From Rhizobium sp. NLR16a (GTDB lineage: Bacteria; Pseudomonadota; Alphaproteobacteria; Rhizobiales; Rhizobiaceae), in the NCBI RefSeq assembly GCF_017948245.1, contig NZ_CP072865.1, positions 3,435,501 to 3,499,500 of the forward strand: a stretch of DNA of 64,000 nt. The letters run 5' to 3'. Positions 36,787 through 45,884 of the stretch are shown here, one piece after another. The position numbers and the translations under genes were made by a program. The stretch's first letter is position 1. Each line of letters opens with the position of its first letter. The notes below the pieces were generated by a model. The model was not told the origin of the DNA. It did no database searches and worked only from the letters and a program-made list of their open reading frames with translations.

Positions 36787-38418
36787 TTAGTAAACATTCC
36801 GCCCACCTCCGACGCTTACGAGCGATTGCGGAAGGCCAAAATCATCATTTTCGTATTCGTCTTCGACCGCAGGACGGGCAGCCGCTTCGATCGCGCGCGA
36901 CGGCGCCGCGCGGACCGATGCTGCACGCCCGGTGTGCGCATTTTCCCGGGCGATGCGGAATTCGCGAATCGTCTGGCCGAGCTCGAGAATGACGGTATGG
37001 AGGTGGTCGGCGCCTTCGGCGGAGCACTCGGCCAAACCGGCATTGTCCGCCACCTCTGCGCCGAGACCCTTGACGTCGGCCGCCACGCCGTCGAGGCTTG
37101 CGGCATGCTCGCCGGTCCTGGTGGCGATGCCGGATATGGCGGCGTTGATGTCGGTGACCTGCCGCACGATGCTGCCGATCGAATCCTGGGTACGTCCGAC
37201 CATCTGCACGCCGGCGTCGACCTGCGCCTTGGTCGTCGTTACCAGGGTCTTGATCTCGCGGGCGGCGTCGGCCGAGCGCTGGGCAAGCGCGCGGACTTCC
37301 TGGGCAACGACGGCAAAGCCGCGGCCGGAATCGCCAGCGCGGGCCGCCTCGATGCCGGCGTTCAGCGCCAGCAGATTGGTCTGAAAAGCGATCTCGTCGA
37401 TCGCGCCGATGATCTGGCCGATCTTCTCGGCCGACTGCTCGATGTCGGCCATGGCGCTGATGGCGCGGCCGACGACCTCGCCGCTTTGTTCGACCGCAGC
37501 GCGCGTCGAGGCGGCCGCCTGTTCGGCGGCGCGGCTGTCGGCGGCGCCGTCGCGCACGCTTCCGGCAATGCCGGCAAGGGCAGCGGCGGAAAGCTGCAGC
37601 CGGCCTGCCTGGCCGGACGCAGTGCCGGCGAACTGCCGCGACTGAGCGGCAAGCGAAGCGGTCGCCGTCTCGGCCTTATCAGCGCGTTCGGTCATGGCGG
37701 CGAATTCTGCCTGCAGGCCATCCAAGGCGCCGTTCAGGGCGGCGGCGATGCCGGCATAGGCGCCGTCGGCCTCGACAGGCGCGCGCCGCGTCAGGTCGCG
37801 GGCGGCGAGGCCCTCGATAACCTCACCGAAGATCCGCCCGATCTCCGCTTCACTTCCGGCGCGCTGATCGGCGAGCGCGCGGCTCTGGGCGGCTCGCAGC
37901 GCATTGAAGCGAAGCGAAACGGCAATTTCCACATCGACCATGACGATGCGGATGATCGCCGTCATCAGATCGGAAATTTCGCGGGTGCGGCGCCTGGCCG
38001 AGGGCAGCAGGGGCCGGCCGGCGATCTCTTCGGCGAGGCCGGAAAGGACGTGTTCCAGCATGACGCCATGGCCGGCCACGTGCCAGCGCGGCTCGAGGCC
38101 CATCTTGCTTTCGGTGTCGGCGAGGACCTTGACACGCTCGGCATAGAGGCTGTCGAAGCGCGCATCCGTCAGCAGGTCCCAATGCGAGGACTGCAGATCA
38201 TGCAGACGATCGACCTGTCGGTCGCTCTCGAAATTGCGAGCGGCGTCGGGATAGGACTGGAACCTGTGGAAGAGATCGCGCAGGCCCGCTTTCAGATGCG
38301 CTTCGAGGGCCGGTCGGTTACGGCGCACCAGTTCGCACTGATCGGCATCGAGACCGGCAAAACGCAGGCGGTCGCGCAAGCTGCCTGCCTGCGCTCCACG
38401 AGCCTGATCTGATGGCAT
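36787..38418 (-). CDS. icpA: IcpA, cytoplasmic chemoreceptor with globin-like sensor
   Basis: 543 residues; ATG at 38418 ([20 protein letters not shown]) preferred over longer in-frame starts because GGCAGGAC precedes it. No membrane helix, so the receptor is soluble. Residues 20-185 have the helical pattern of the HemAT globin-coupled sensor ([40 protein letters not shown]). Where HemAT has its haem-binding His (IHxRIGL) this protein reads TESKMGL, with Glu about 103. Signalling hairpin: [20 protein letters not shown] followed by [20 protein letters not shown]. First gene of the che operon; known in R. leguminosarum and S. meliloti as icpA. Confidence 0.88.
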   Translation of the reverse strand: MPSDQARGAQAGSLRDRLRFAGLDADQCELVRRNRPALEAHLKAGLRDLFHRFQSYPDAARNFESDRQVDRLHDLQSSHWDLLTDARFDSLYAERVKVLADTESKMGLEPRWHVAGHGVMLEHVLSGLAEEIAGRPLLPSARRRTREISDLMTAIIRIVMVDVEIAVSLRFNALRAAQSRALADQRAGSEAEIGRIFGEVIEGLAARDLTRRAPVEADGAYAGIAAALNGALDGLQAEFAAMTERADKAETATASLAAQSRQFAGTASGQAGRLQLSAAALAGIAGSVRDGAADSRAAEQAAASTRAAVEQSGEVVGRAISAMADIEQSAEKIGQIIGAIDEIAFQTNLLALNAGIEAARAGDSGRGFAVVAQEVRALAQRSADAAREIKTLVTTTKAQVDAGVQMVGRTQDSIGSIVRQVTDINAAISGIATRTGEHAASLDGVAADVKGLGAEVADNAGLAECSAEGADHLHTVILELGQTIREFRIARENAHTGRAASVRAAPSRAIEAAARPAVEDEYENDDFGLPQSLVSVGGGRNVY

Positions 38419-38584
38419 GTCCTGCCTCAACGCCTGTCCCCGACCCACTTTCCAGGCGAATGCCCGGCAAAAACTTTTGCAGCATTCGATGAACGCAAGC
38501 GTGGAGCCGGTCTTCACCACCGGCGACGACCGGCAGGTAAAAGCCCCTGATCAGCTATGTTTCGAAGCTGTCTGAAGAGATGGA

Positions 38585-38622
38585 TACCGGATCGACCCGG
38601 TACGGCGGTACGGCGTCATGCC
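38585..38622 (-). promoter_or_regulatory. Flagellin-type upstream block in front of the che operon
   Basis: Minus strand AGGCATGACGCCG, then ACCGGGTCGA and TCCGGTATCC. It shares with the flagellin copies the GCATGAnGC core, a CCGG 15 bases after it, and a TCCGGtAT end 24 bases after it. It lies 167-204 bases upstream of icpA, much further than in the flagellin genes, so the transcript would have a long leader. Confidence 0.45.
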
Positions 38623-38847
38623 TGCTGGGAACGAGCACATCTTCCCATTCCGACGTGTAGCCCAATGTTTATGGTTAATTCCTTGCCCGAAGGTTAATAC
38701 GCCGTTCCAGGCGCAGGCTTTTGGAGCAATTCAAGGCAGTTCGCAGGAAATACTTCCACGGAGTTGCACGGCTGCTACAAGGCACACGCAAGCTCCGTGT
38801 TATAGGCCGGTCGACAACCAAGACATGACGTCGACAAGGACAGAGCA
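38623..38847. other. Non-coding stretch between the che promoter block and the small ORF
   Basis: Together with 38419-38584 this makes a 429-base gap around the che promoter block. Nothing coding was seen. A tiny frame ATGACGTCGACAAGGACAG from 38825 (8 codons, MTSTRTEQ) ends in a TGA that overlaps the ATG of the 37-residue frame at 38848. Confidence 0.3.
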
Positions 38848-38961
38848 ATGATTGTTCTCGGATTGGGTTCCTGCTTGATCGCAATGGGCGTACTTGCCGC
38901 CATCGCCAGCCTCGATTTCCTTGCCGCAAGCCGCGACATCCGCATGCTTCGGGTGTTCTGA
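38848..38961 (+). CDS. Candidate 37-residue membrane peptide
   Basis: Frame MIVLGLGSCLIAMGVLAAIA then SLDFLAASRDIRMLRVF. The first 22 residues form a hydrophobic helix, followed by a charged tail. AAGGA precedes the ATG by about 9 bases. It could be a small membrane protein; its size makes chance possible. An 8-codon leader frame overlaps its start codon (ATGA). Not similar to anything I recognise. Confidence 0.4.
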   Translation: MIVLGLGSCLIAMGVLAAIASLDFLAASRDIRMLRVF

Positions 38962-39059
38962 AAGCTCTCCCGCTCCAAGCCGATCCATCCCCCGTTGGCA
39001 GTCCGGCGCCTTTGGTGTAATCGCACTCGCGCCTTTCATGTCAGCGGAACACTCGGTTC

Positions 39060-40481
39060 ATGTCCCCCAGATCTGGTCTCCTCATCGTTCTCGGCTTCAC
39101 GTTCTGGCGTGTCGTCACGCTGCGTTTCGATGCTACTGACCTGTTTGTCGACGAGGCGCAGTACTGGTTCTGGTCGCAGAATCTCGATCTCGGCTACTAT
39201 TCGAAACCACCGATGATCGCCTGGGTGATCCGGGCAATGACGGAGCTTTCCGGCTCCAACGCCATCTATTTCATCAGGCTGCTCGGGCCGCTGATCCACA
39301 TGGCGGCGGCACTGGTGCTGATGAAGGTGGCAAAGCGTTTCGTCGGGCCGGAGATCGAAGGCTGGACGGGCGCCACCTATATTACGCTGCCGGGGGTGGC
39401 GCTTTCTTCAGTGTTCTTCTCGACCGACGTCATCCTGCTGTTCTTCATCGCGATCGCTCTGCACGCCTATTTTGGCCTGACGCAGCGGCGCTCGGTCGGA
39501 CTGGCGCTCATCATGGGCCTCGGCGTCGGCCTCGCCTTCCTGACGAAATATGCCGTGCTGTTCGTCGTACCGGGCGGCGCGATCGCCCTCCTGCTCATTC
39601 CGTCGGCGCGCATCGCCGTCCGGGACTTCATCATCGCGGTCGCGGTTGCGGCTGTCGTCGCCCTGCCAAACCTCTGGTGGAACCTGCAACACGACAATAC
39701 GACGGTGCGCCATACGCAGGATATCGCCCATTGGAGCGACATCGGCATCAATCTGCGGCGCGGGCTCGAATTCTTCTCCGCCCAATTCGGCGTCGTCGGA
39801 CCGATCATCTTTTTCGCAATGCTCTGGGCGGTCTATCGCATGATCAAGGGCCGGAGCGACGACCGCGAAAAGATGCTGATCTGGCTGTCGATGCCGGTGG
39901 TGGTGCTGATCACCTTGCAGGCGACGGTCGCGAAAGCCTATGCCAACTGGGCCGTGACCGCCTATGTCGCGGGGACCATTCTTGCCGTCTGGCTGCTTTA
40001 CCGGATGTGGCCTAAGGGGTTGAGGCTGTCGCTCACCATCAACGGCATCGCAAGCCTGCTCTTTCCGCTGGCGACGATCTTTCCGCAGCAATTGCTGTTG
40101 CCGAACGGCGACGAATTGATGAAGCGCTATCTTGGTCGCGCCGAGGTCAGCCGCGAGGCGGGAGCCCTTGCAGCTCAGGCCGGCACCGACATTATCGTCA
40201 CCGACAACCGCGATATGGTCGCCGACCTCTTTTATACACTGCGCGACGCATCCTACAGGATCTACGCCCGGGCGCCCGCAGGACTTCCGGAGAGCTACTA
40301 CGAGCAGGAGTTCGCGCTGCCCGCCGACGTCACCGGCAAGGTGCTTTTCCTGACGGACGTCCCCCTTAGCTGTGCCACGGAAACGCCGGAGGTACTGAAG
40401 AAATGGCAGCCGACCGCGGGCTATTACAAGGGCAAGGCGCTTTCCATCTACAAAGTCTCCGCCGGCTGCCTGGCGCCCTGA
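39060..40481 (+). CDS. Membrane glycosyltransferase of the GT39/ArnT type
   Basis: 473 residues with about 10 membrane helices. The first loop carries the Asp-Glu pair of GT-C enzymes (LFVDEAQYWFWSQNLDLGYY, Asp about 31) followed by SKPPMIAWVIR, which matches dolichyl-phosphate-mannose/ArnT-like transferases that use a polyprenyl-phosphate sugar donor. Helical block LPGVALSSVFFSTDVILLFF; C-terminal periplasmic domain from about 370. In rhizobia such enzymes add galacturonic acid or other sugars to lipopolysaccharide; the exact sugar cannot be told. Upstream ribosome site is weak. It is convergent with the XRE gene. Confidence 0.85.
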   Translation: MSPRSGLLIVLGFTFWRVVTLRFDATDLFVDEAQYWFWSQNLDLGYYSKPPMIAWVIRAMTELSGSNAIYFIRLLGPLIHMAAALVLMKVAKRFVGPEIEGWTGATYITLPGVALSSVFFSTDVILLFFIAIALHAYFGLTQRRSVGLALIMGLGVGLAFLTKYAVLFVVPGGAIALLLIPSARIAVRDFIIAVAVAAVVALPNLWWNLQHDNTTVRHTQDIAHWSDIGINLRRGLEFFSAQFGVVGPIIFFAMLWAVYRMIKGRSDDREKMLIWLSMPVVVLITLQATVAKAYANWAVTAYVAGTILAVWLLYRMWPKGLRLSLTINGIASLLFPLATIFPQQLLLPNGDELMKRYLGRAEVSREAGALAAQAGTDIIVTDNRDMVADLFYTLRDASYRIYARAPAGLPESYYEQEFALPADVTGKVLFLTDVPLSCATETPEVLKKWQPTAGYYKGKALSIYKVSAGCLAP

Positions 40482-40497
40482 GCCGGCTTCAGCCTGT

Positions 40498-40749
40498 TCA
40501 ATTGGGCAGGCAGAGGCCGGTGCCTGCCCCTTCGATCTCGACGAACCTGACACCACCCCTTTCGAAAGCAAGGCGCAACTGCGCCTCCGTCGCGCGGTGG
40601 ATGTCGTGGTGGCGTCCCTCGTAATCGCGGATGGTGCTGCGCGAGACGGCGGCTCTTTCGGCCAGATCGGCCTGGGTCCAATCTAGCAGGCCGCGCGCCG
40701 CGCGGCAGAGAGCCGGAGTGAGAATTGTTTCCCTTGCGCCTTGACCCAT
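40498..40749 (-). CDS. Small XRE-family helix-turn-helix regulator
   Basis: 83 residues from ATG at 40749 (MGQGARETILTPALCRAARG). HTH at about 20-45: LLDWTQADLAERAAVSRSTI followed by RDYEGRHHDIHRAT; C-terminal short strand GVRFVEIEGAGTGLCLPN as in many small Rhizobium XRE proteins. Starts further upstream (40785, 40794) are possible. Divergent from the ybaL gene; the 77-base gap contains ATATTGGT/ACCATAT repeats that could be its site. Confidence 0.82.
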   Translation of the reverse strand: MGQGARETILTPALCRAARGLLDWTQADLAERAAVSRSTIRDYEGRHHDIHRATEAQLRLAFERGGVRFVEIEGAGTGLCLPN

Positions 40750-40826
40750 GGTGTGATGTTGCCCATATTGGTTGAGATAGACCATATATGTCATATTACG
40801 CGGGATTTCCAGATCGGGAGACAGCA
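40750..40826. promoter_or_regulatory. Divergent control region of XRE gene and ybaL
   Basis: AT-rich compared with neighbours, with three CATAT repeats and an imperfect inverted pair ATATTGGT / ACCATAT. CGGGAG at about 40815-40820 is the ribosome site for ybaL. Position and repeats suggest an operator for the XRE protein. Confidence 0.35.
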
Positions 40827-42644
40827 ATGCCGCACGATACGCCCTTGATTTCGACAATCGTCGGCGGCCTCGTGCTGGCTTTCATCTTCGGCGCCCTTGC
40901 TCATCGGCTGCGCATGCCGCCGCTCGTCGGCTATCTGATCGCCGGCGTGCTGGTGGGACCGCACACGCCGGGCTACGTGGCGGATCAGAGCCTTGCGCCG
41001 GAGCTTGCCGAAATCGGCGTCATCCTGCTGATGTTCGGCGTCGGGCTGCATTTCTCGCTCAAAGACCTGCTGTCGGTACGCGGCATCGCGCTGCCGGGTG
41101 CCATCGTGCAGATCAGTTTTGCGACTTTGCTCGGCTGGGGGCTCGGCGCCTTGATGGGCTGGCCGACCGGCGGCAGCCTGGTCTTCGGCCTGGCGCTGTC
41201 GGTCGCCTCTACCGTCGTGCTCTTGAAGGCGCTGCAGGAGCGCCGGCTGGTGGAGACGGAGCGCGGCCGGATCGCCGTCGGCTGGCTGATCGTCGAAGAC
41301 CTCGCCATGGTGCTGGCGCTGGTGCTGATCCCGGCGGCAGCCAGCATCGGCGGCGGCCATGGTCCGGTCGAGCCGCTGTCGGCGGCTCTGAACAGCCTGC
41401 TCGGCCTCGATCTCGGCATCGGCGGGATAATCGCCATGACGCTTGTCAAGGTGGCGCTGTTCGTGGCGCTGATGCTGGTCTTCGGCCGCAAGCTCATTCC
41501 CTGGACGATGCACCGCATCGCCCACGCCGGCTCGCGCGAGCTCTTCCGGCTCGGTGTGCTCGCCATCGCTCTTGGCGTTGCCTTCGGCGCGGCGAAGCTC
41601 TTCGGCGTGTCCTTGGCGCTCGGCGCCTTCTTTGCCGGCATGGTGCTGGCCGAAAGCGAGCTCAGCCACCGCGCGGCCCAGGAAAGCCTGCCGCTGCGCG
41701 ACGCCTTTGCCGTGCTCTTCTTCGTCTCGGTCGGCATGCTGTTCGATCCGAACATCCTGCTCGACAGGCCGCTGCCGATCCTTGCCACCGTCTTCATCAT
41801 CGTCATCGGCAAGTCCGTCGCCGCCTTTCTGATCGTGCTCGCCTTCAGGAAGCCGCCCGGCACGGCGCTGACGATTTCGGCAAGCCTCGGTCAGATCGGC
41901 GAGTTCTCCTTCATTCTCGCCGCTCTCGGCACCGAACTCGGGCTGTTGCCGGAGGAGGGCCGCGACCTGATCCTTGCCGGCGCCATCATCTCGATCGTCC
42001 TCAATCCGCTGCTGTTCTTCCTCTGCGACCGCATGCGGCCTCTTCTCGAAGGTGCAAAGCGCGAGGAAACCGTGGCCGACCCCGCTTCCGCCGCGGTTGC
42101 GGATCCCGCTCAAGAGCAGGCGGCGTCTGACAACGACGACGCGCATCCGACCACGCTAACCGGCCACGCGATCCTCGTCGGCTATGGCCGGGTCGGCAGG
42201 ATCGTCGGGCAGAATCTCAAATCGTCCGGCACGCCCTTCCTCGTCATCGAGGATTCCGACAAGCGCATCGGCGAGTTGAAAGCACAAGGGATCGAAGCCT
42301 TCATGGGCAATGCGGTGGCGCGGGAGACGCTCGATCTCGCCAATCTTTCGACTGCGCGCAGCCTCGCCATCGCCATCCCGAACGCCTTTGAGGCCTGTCG
42401 CATCGCCGAGCAGGCGCGCAGCGTCAATCCCTCGATCCTCATCGTCGCCCGCGCCCATTCCGACGCCGAGGTCGACGAGCTGAAGCAATACGGCGCCGAC
42501 ACCGTCATCATGGGCGAACGCGAAATCGCGCTTGGCATGGTTGACCGGCTCGCTCAAGTGCATCATGAGAGTGTTTCCTATGAAGACAGGCAGGAGCCTG
42601 ATACAATCATCCCGACGGGCACTGCTCCGCCGGAAAGAGAATGA
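40827..42644 (+). CDS. ybaL: YbaL/Kef-type cation/proton antiporter
   Basis: 605 residues, start MPHDTPLISTIVGGLVLAFI, after CGGGAG. N-terminal Na/H exchanger domain of about 12 helices (LRMPPLVGYLIAGVLVGPHT, AEIGVILLMFGVGLHFSLKD, GWLIVEDLAMVLALVLIP), a Glu/Asp/Ala linker near 415-440, then a TrkA-N NAD-binding domain (HAILVGYGRVGRIVGQNLKS, LVIEDSDKRIGELKAQGIEA). Residues match E. coli YbaL closely at the N-terminus. A C-terminal tail of about 30 residues ends after the TrkA-N domain. Confidence 0.93.
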   Translation: MPHDTPLISTIVGGLVLAFIFGALAHRLRMPPLVGYLIAGVLVGPHTPGYVADQSLAPELAEIGVILLMFGVGLHFSLKDLLSVRGIALPGAIVQISFATLLGWGLGALMGWPTGGSLVFGLALSVASTVVLLKALQERRLVETERGRIAVGWLIVEDLAMVLALVLIPAAASIGGGHGPVEPLSAALNSLLGLDLGIGGIIAMTLVKVALFVALMLVFGRKLIPWTMHRIAHAGSRELFRLGVLAIALGVAFGAAKLFGVSLALGAFFAGMVLAESELSHRAAQESLPLRDAFAVLFFVSVGMLFDPNILLDRPLPILATVFIIVIGKSVAAFLIVLAFRKPPGTALTISASLGQIGEFSFILAALGTELGLLPEEGRDLILAGAIISIVLNPLLFFLCDRMRPLLEGAKREETVADPASAAVADPAQEQAASDNDDAHPTTLTGHAILVGYGRVGRIVGQNLKSSGTPFLVIEDSDKRIGELKAQGIEAFMGNAVARETLDLANLSTARSLAIAIPNAFEACRIAEQARSVNPSILIVARAHSDAEVDELKQYGADTVIMGEREIALGMVDRLAQVHHESVSYEDRQEPDTIIPTGTAPPERE

Positions 42645-42698
42645 GAGATTGGCGCGCTTTTGAGCCGATACGGTAGTGACATCGCCGGGACGGAGGAG

Positions 42699-43076
42699 AT
42701 GGAGCTGGACCAGCACCGTCTGACGAGCCGTATCGCCGCTTCCCTCCTCTTCGCCATTCTTGCCTATATCGGCCTGCTTTTCGGCGGCAATCTCATTGAG
42801 CCGGCGACCGCCGTCAACACGCTTTCCTCTTCCGGCCGCGATCCCCAGCCGCAGCAACTGAGCGCGCGCGAAGCCGTGCGCGGGGTGCTTGTCGCCGAGC
42901 GCAAGCTTGCGCCGAAACAGACCGGCTACGACGCCGGACCGCCGGCCCTTGCCGCCGCCCCTGCTGTCGACTTTACCGGCTGGGACATTGCCGCTCCTCT
43001 TGCGGCATTCGAGCCTGCGCTTCATCAGGCAGTTTCCAGGACCCATCAGGCGCGCGCACCGCCGATCGTCGCCTGA
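42699..43076 (+). CDS. Unknown single-helix membrane protein before secDF
   Basis: 125 residues from ATG at 42699 (MELDQHRLTSRIAASLLFAI), with GGAGGAG directly upstream; the frame open from a TTG at 42660 has no ribosome site. One membrane helix (about 10-35), then a low-complexity Ala/Pro-rich region with no recognised domain (AREAVRGVLVAERKLAPKQT). 86 bases before secDF. No family recognised. Confidence 0.6.
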   Translation: MELDQHRLTSRIAASLLFAILAYIGLLFGGNLIEPATAVNTLSSSGRDPQPQQLSAREAVRGVLVAERKLAPKQTGYDAGPPALAAAPAVDFTGWDIAAPLAAFEPALHQAVSRTHQARAPPIVA

Positions 43077-43161
43077 GGCCTGCGCCGAGCGGCGCTTCCG
43101 ACCATTGACGACATGCCGCCAGCGCCCGGGCGCCGGCCCTCGATTATCTAAGGAATACAAC

Positions 43162-45711
43162 ATGCGTACTTCACCATGGCTGGTGTTCACCTATACGGTG
43201 ATCATCGTGATCGGCTTATTCATCGCCCTGCCGAACGTCCTGCCGCAGTCCACCCTCCAGCGCATTCCGGCATGGCTGCCGCATGAGCAGGTGTCACTCG
43301 GCCTCGACCTTCGCGGCGGTTCGCACCTCGTCCTGGAAGTCGACGAAGCGGACCTGACCAAGGAGCGGCTGCAATCGCTGCTTCAGGACGCCCGCCGCGT
43401 CCTGCGCGAAAAGGGCATCCAGCCAAAGGCCGTCGTGCGCAGCCAGAACCAGATCGTCGTGACGCTCGCCGATGCCGCGCAGAGCGATGCGGCTGTCACC
43501 GATCTGAAGACGCTTGCCAACCCGATCAGCACCGGCCTCAGCGCCGGCCAGGCAGATCTCAATGTCACCGCAAACGGAGCGACCATCACTGTCGGCTTCT
43601 CGCCGGCCGGCATCTCCGCCAATGTCGACAATGCCGTCCAGCAGAGTCTTGAAGTCATCCGCCAGCGCGTCGACCAGGTCGGCGTGTCCGAGCCGACCAT
43701 CCAGCGCATCGGCGGCAACCGCGTGCTCGTCCAGCTTCCGGGCGCGCAGGATCCGTCGCGCCTGCGTGAACTTCTGGGCTCCACGGCAAAGATGTCGTTC
43801 CACATGCTGGCGCCGAACAACCAGCCCGGCCCCGGCGTCACCATGCTGCAGGACGACGAAGGCAGATCCTATCCGGTGCTCGATCGTGTCGAAATCTCCG
43901 GCGACCGCCTTTCGGATGCCCGCGTCAGCTTCGATCCCAACACGCGCGAACCCATCGTCAGTTTCCGCTTCGACAGTGCCGGCGCCACCCGCTTTGCCGA
44001 GATCACCCGCCAGAATGTCGGTAGTCCCTTTGCCATCGTCCTTGACAACAAGGTGCTGAGCGCTCCCGTCATCCGCGAGCCGATCACCGGCGGTTCCGGC
44101 CAGATCTCCGGCAACTTCTCGGCCGACAGCGCCACGACTCTTGCCGCCATGCTGCGCGCCGGCGCCCTGCCCGCCAAACTGACTGTTATCGAAGAGCGCA
44201 CGGTCGGCGCCGATCTCGGCGCTGACGCCATCAAGATGGGCATCTATTCCGGCATCGTCGGCTTCGCCCTTGTTGCCGCCTTCATCTTCGTTCTCTACGG
44301 CACCTGGGGCATCCTCGCCAATGTGGCGCTGCTGATCCACACGATCCTGACCTTCTCGGCCCTGACTCTGGTCGGCGCGACGCTGACGCTGCCCGGCATT
44401 GCCGGTGTCGTTCTCGGCATCGGCCTTGCGGTCGACGCGAACGTCCTCATCAACGAGCGCATTCGAGAAGAGACCCGCAAGGGCAAGGGCGCCTTTGCCG
44501 CCATCGACACGGGCTTCAATCGTGCCTATTCGACCATTATCGACGGCAATATGACGGCCCTGATCGCTGCGGCCATCCTGTTCTGGTTCGGTTCCGGACC
44601 GGTTCGCGGCTTTGCCGTGACCATGGCGCTCGGCCTGATCATCTCGATGTTCACCTCGGTTGCCTTCGTTCGCGTCGCGATGATCGAGATTACCCGCCGC
44701 CGCAGGTTCAAGGTACTGAACATCCGGCCGTTGATCCCCTTCAGCCCTTATGACAAACACATCCAGTTCATGAAGGCGCGCTTCTTCGGCGTCACCGTTT
44801 CGGCGCTGCTTTCGATTGCCTCCGTCGTGCTCTTCATCCATCCCGGACTCAACTACGGCGTCGATTTCCGCGGCGGCATCCAGATGTCGGTCAAGACGAA
44901 AGAGGCGGCCGATCTTGCGAAGTTCCGCGAGGGACTTGATAGTCTCGGCCTCGGCGAAATCACGCTACAGACCTTTGGCGACAACAACAGCATTCTCGTT
45001 CGGGCGCAGCGGCAGGAAGGCGGCGAGGAGGCGCAGACGGCTGCGGTGACCAAACTGAAGGCCGAAGTCGCCAAGATCGATCCGAGCGCTACCGTCGAAG
45101 GTACCGACGTTATCGGCCCGAAGGTCAGCGGCGAGCTTGCCTCGGCCGGTATCCTGTCGGTCGTGATCGCCAGCTTCGCGATGCTCATCTATATCTGGGC
45201 GCGGTTCGAATGGCCGTTTGCCGTCGGCGCCATCGTTACGCTGGTGCTCGACGTCACCAAGGCGATCGGCTTCTTCGCAATCACCGGCCTCGACTTCAAC
45301 CTCACGGCCATTGCCGCCATCCTGACGCTCGTCGGCTATTCGGTGAACGACAAGGTCGTCGTCTACGACCGCATGCGCGAAAACATGCGGCTCTACAAGT
45401 CGATGCCGCTGCGCGAGATCATCGACAAGTCGATCAACGAGACCCTGGCGCGAAGCCTTTACACCAACGCGACGGCCTTCCTCGCCCTGGTGCCGATGGC
45501 GATCTGGGGCGGCAGCGCCGTTTCGAGCTTTGCGATCCCGATGGTCTTCGGCATTCTGGTGGCCGGCGCCTCGTCGATCTTCATCGCCGCACCGATCCTG
45601 CTGTTCCTCGGCGACTGGCGCCGCCGCCACGCCAAGGCGGCACTGGCAACCGATACGGCAGCCGAAATCATCCCGCCGGAAGAGGGCCGCTCGCGCAAGT
45701 CGGTGAGCTGA
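43162..45711 (+). CDS. secDF: SecDF fusion, protein-export accessory subunit
   Basis: 849 residues, start MRTSPWLVFTYTVIIVIGLF with AAGGA before it. Joins SecD and SecF in one chain, as in other rhizobia. SecD part (about 1-520): first periplasmic domain GLDLRGGSHLVLEVDEADL, six helices with GIAGVVLGIGLAVDANVLIN and NERIREETRKG. SecF part (about 550-849): LNYGVDFRGGIQMSVKTKEA, VIGPKVSGELASAGILSVVI, LVGYSVNDKVVVYDRMRENM. Proton-motive-force driven, works with SecYEG. Confidence 0.97.
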   Translation: MRTSPWLVFTYTVIIVIGLFIALPNVLPQSTLQRIPAWLPHEQVSLGLDLRGGSHLVLEVDEADLTKERLQSLLQDARRVLREKGIQPKAVVRSQNQIVVTLADAAQSDAAVTDLKTLANPISTGLSAGQADLNVTANGATITVGFSPAGISANVDNAVQQSLEVIRQRVDQVGVSEPTIQRIGGNRVLVQLPGAQDPSRLRELLGSTAKMSFHMLAPNNQPGPGVTMLQDDEGRSYPVLDRVEISGDRLSDARVSFDPNTREPIVSFRFDSAGATRFAEITRQNVGSPFAIVLDNKVLSAPVIREPITGGSGQISGNFSADSATTLAAMLRAGALPAKLTVIEERTVGADLGADAIKMGIYSGIVGFALVAAFIFVLYGTWGILANVALLIHTILTFSALTLVGATLTLPGIAGVVLGIGLAVDANVLINERIREETRKGKGAFAAIDTGFNRAYSTIIDGNMTALIAAAILFWFGSGPVRGFAVTMALGLIISMFTSVAFVRVAMIEITRRRRFKVLNIRPLIPFSPYDKHIQFMKARFFGVTVSALLSIASVVLFIHPGLNYGVDFRGGIQMSVKTKEAADLAKFREGLDSLGLGEITLQTFGDNNSILVRAQRQEGGEEAQTAAVTKLKAEVAKIDPSATVEGTDVIGPKVSGELASAGILSVVIASFAMLIYIWARFEWPFAVGAIVTLVLDVTKAIGFFAITGLDFNLTAIAAILTLVGYSVNDKVVVYDRMRENMRLYKSMPLREIIDKSINETLARSLYTNATAFLALVPMAIWGGSAVSSFAIPMVFGILVAGASSIFIAAPILLFLGDWRRRHAKAALATDTAAEIIPPEEGRSRKSVS

Positions 45712-45738
45712 AAAACGGGTTGTTAACGTATCCTTGAA

Positions 45739-45774
45739 GAGGGCGCCGGTTGCAGAGCCGGCGCCCTCTTTTTA
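45739..45774 (+). terminator. Terminator after secDF
   Basis: Perfect 11-bp stem GAGGGCGCCGG / CCGGCGCCCTC around an 8-base loop, then TTTTTATTG. The clearest intrinsic terminator in the window. Confidence 0.92.
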
Positions 45775-45884
45775 TTGTTGCCTATTGCCAGGATAAAATT
45801 GTGCAGCAATTCAAGATATTACAGCGTCCGTCGCGCGGCTGAAAAAGGCGCGCGACGCCGCAGCAGAGATCGGGAAACCGCCAG

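Noticed and set aside
40503..40529. GGGCAGGCA / TGCCTGCCC hairpin after the GT39 gene
   Set aside because: It lies inside the 3' coding end of the XRE gene and has no T-run.
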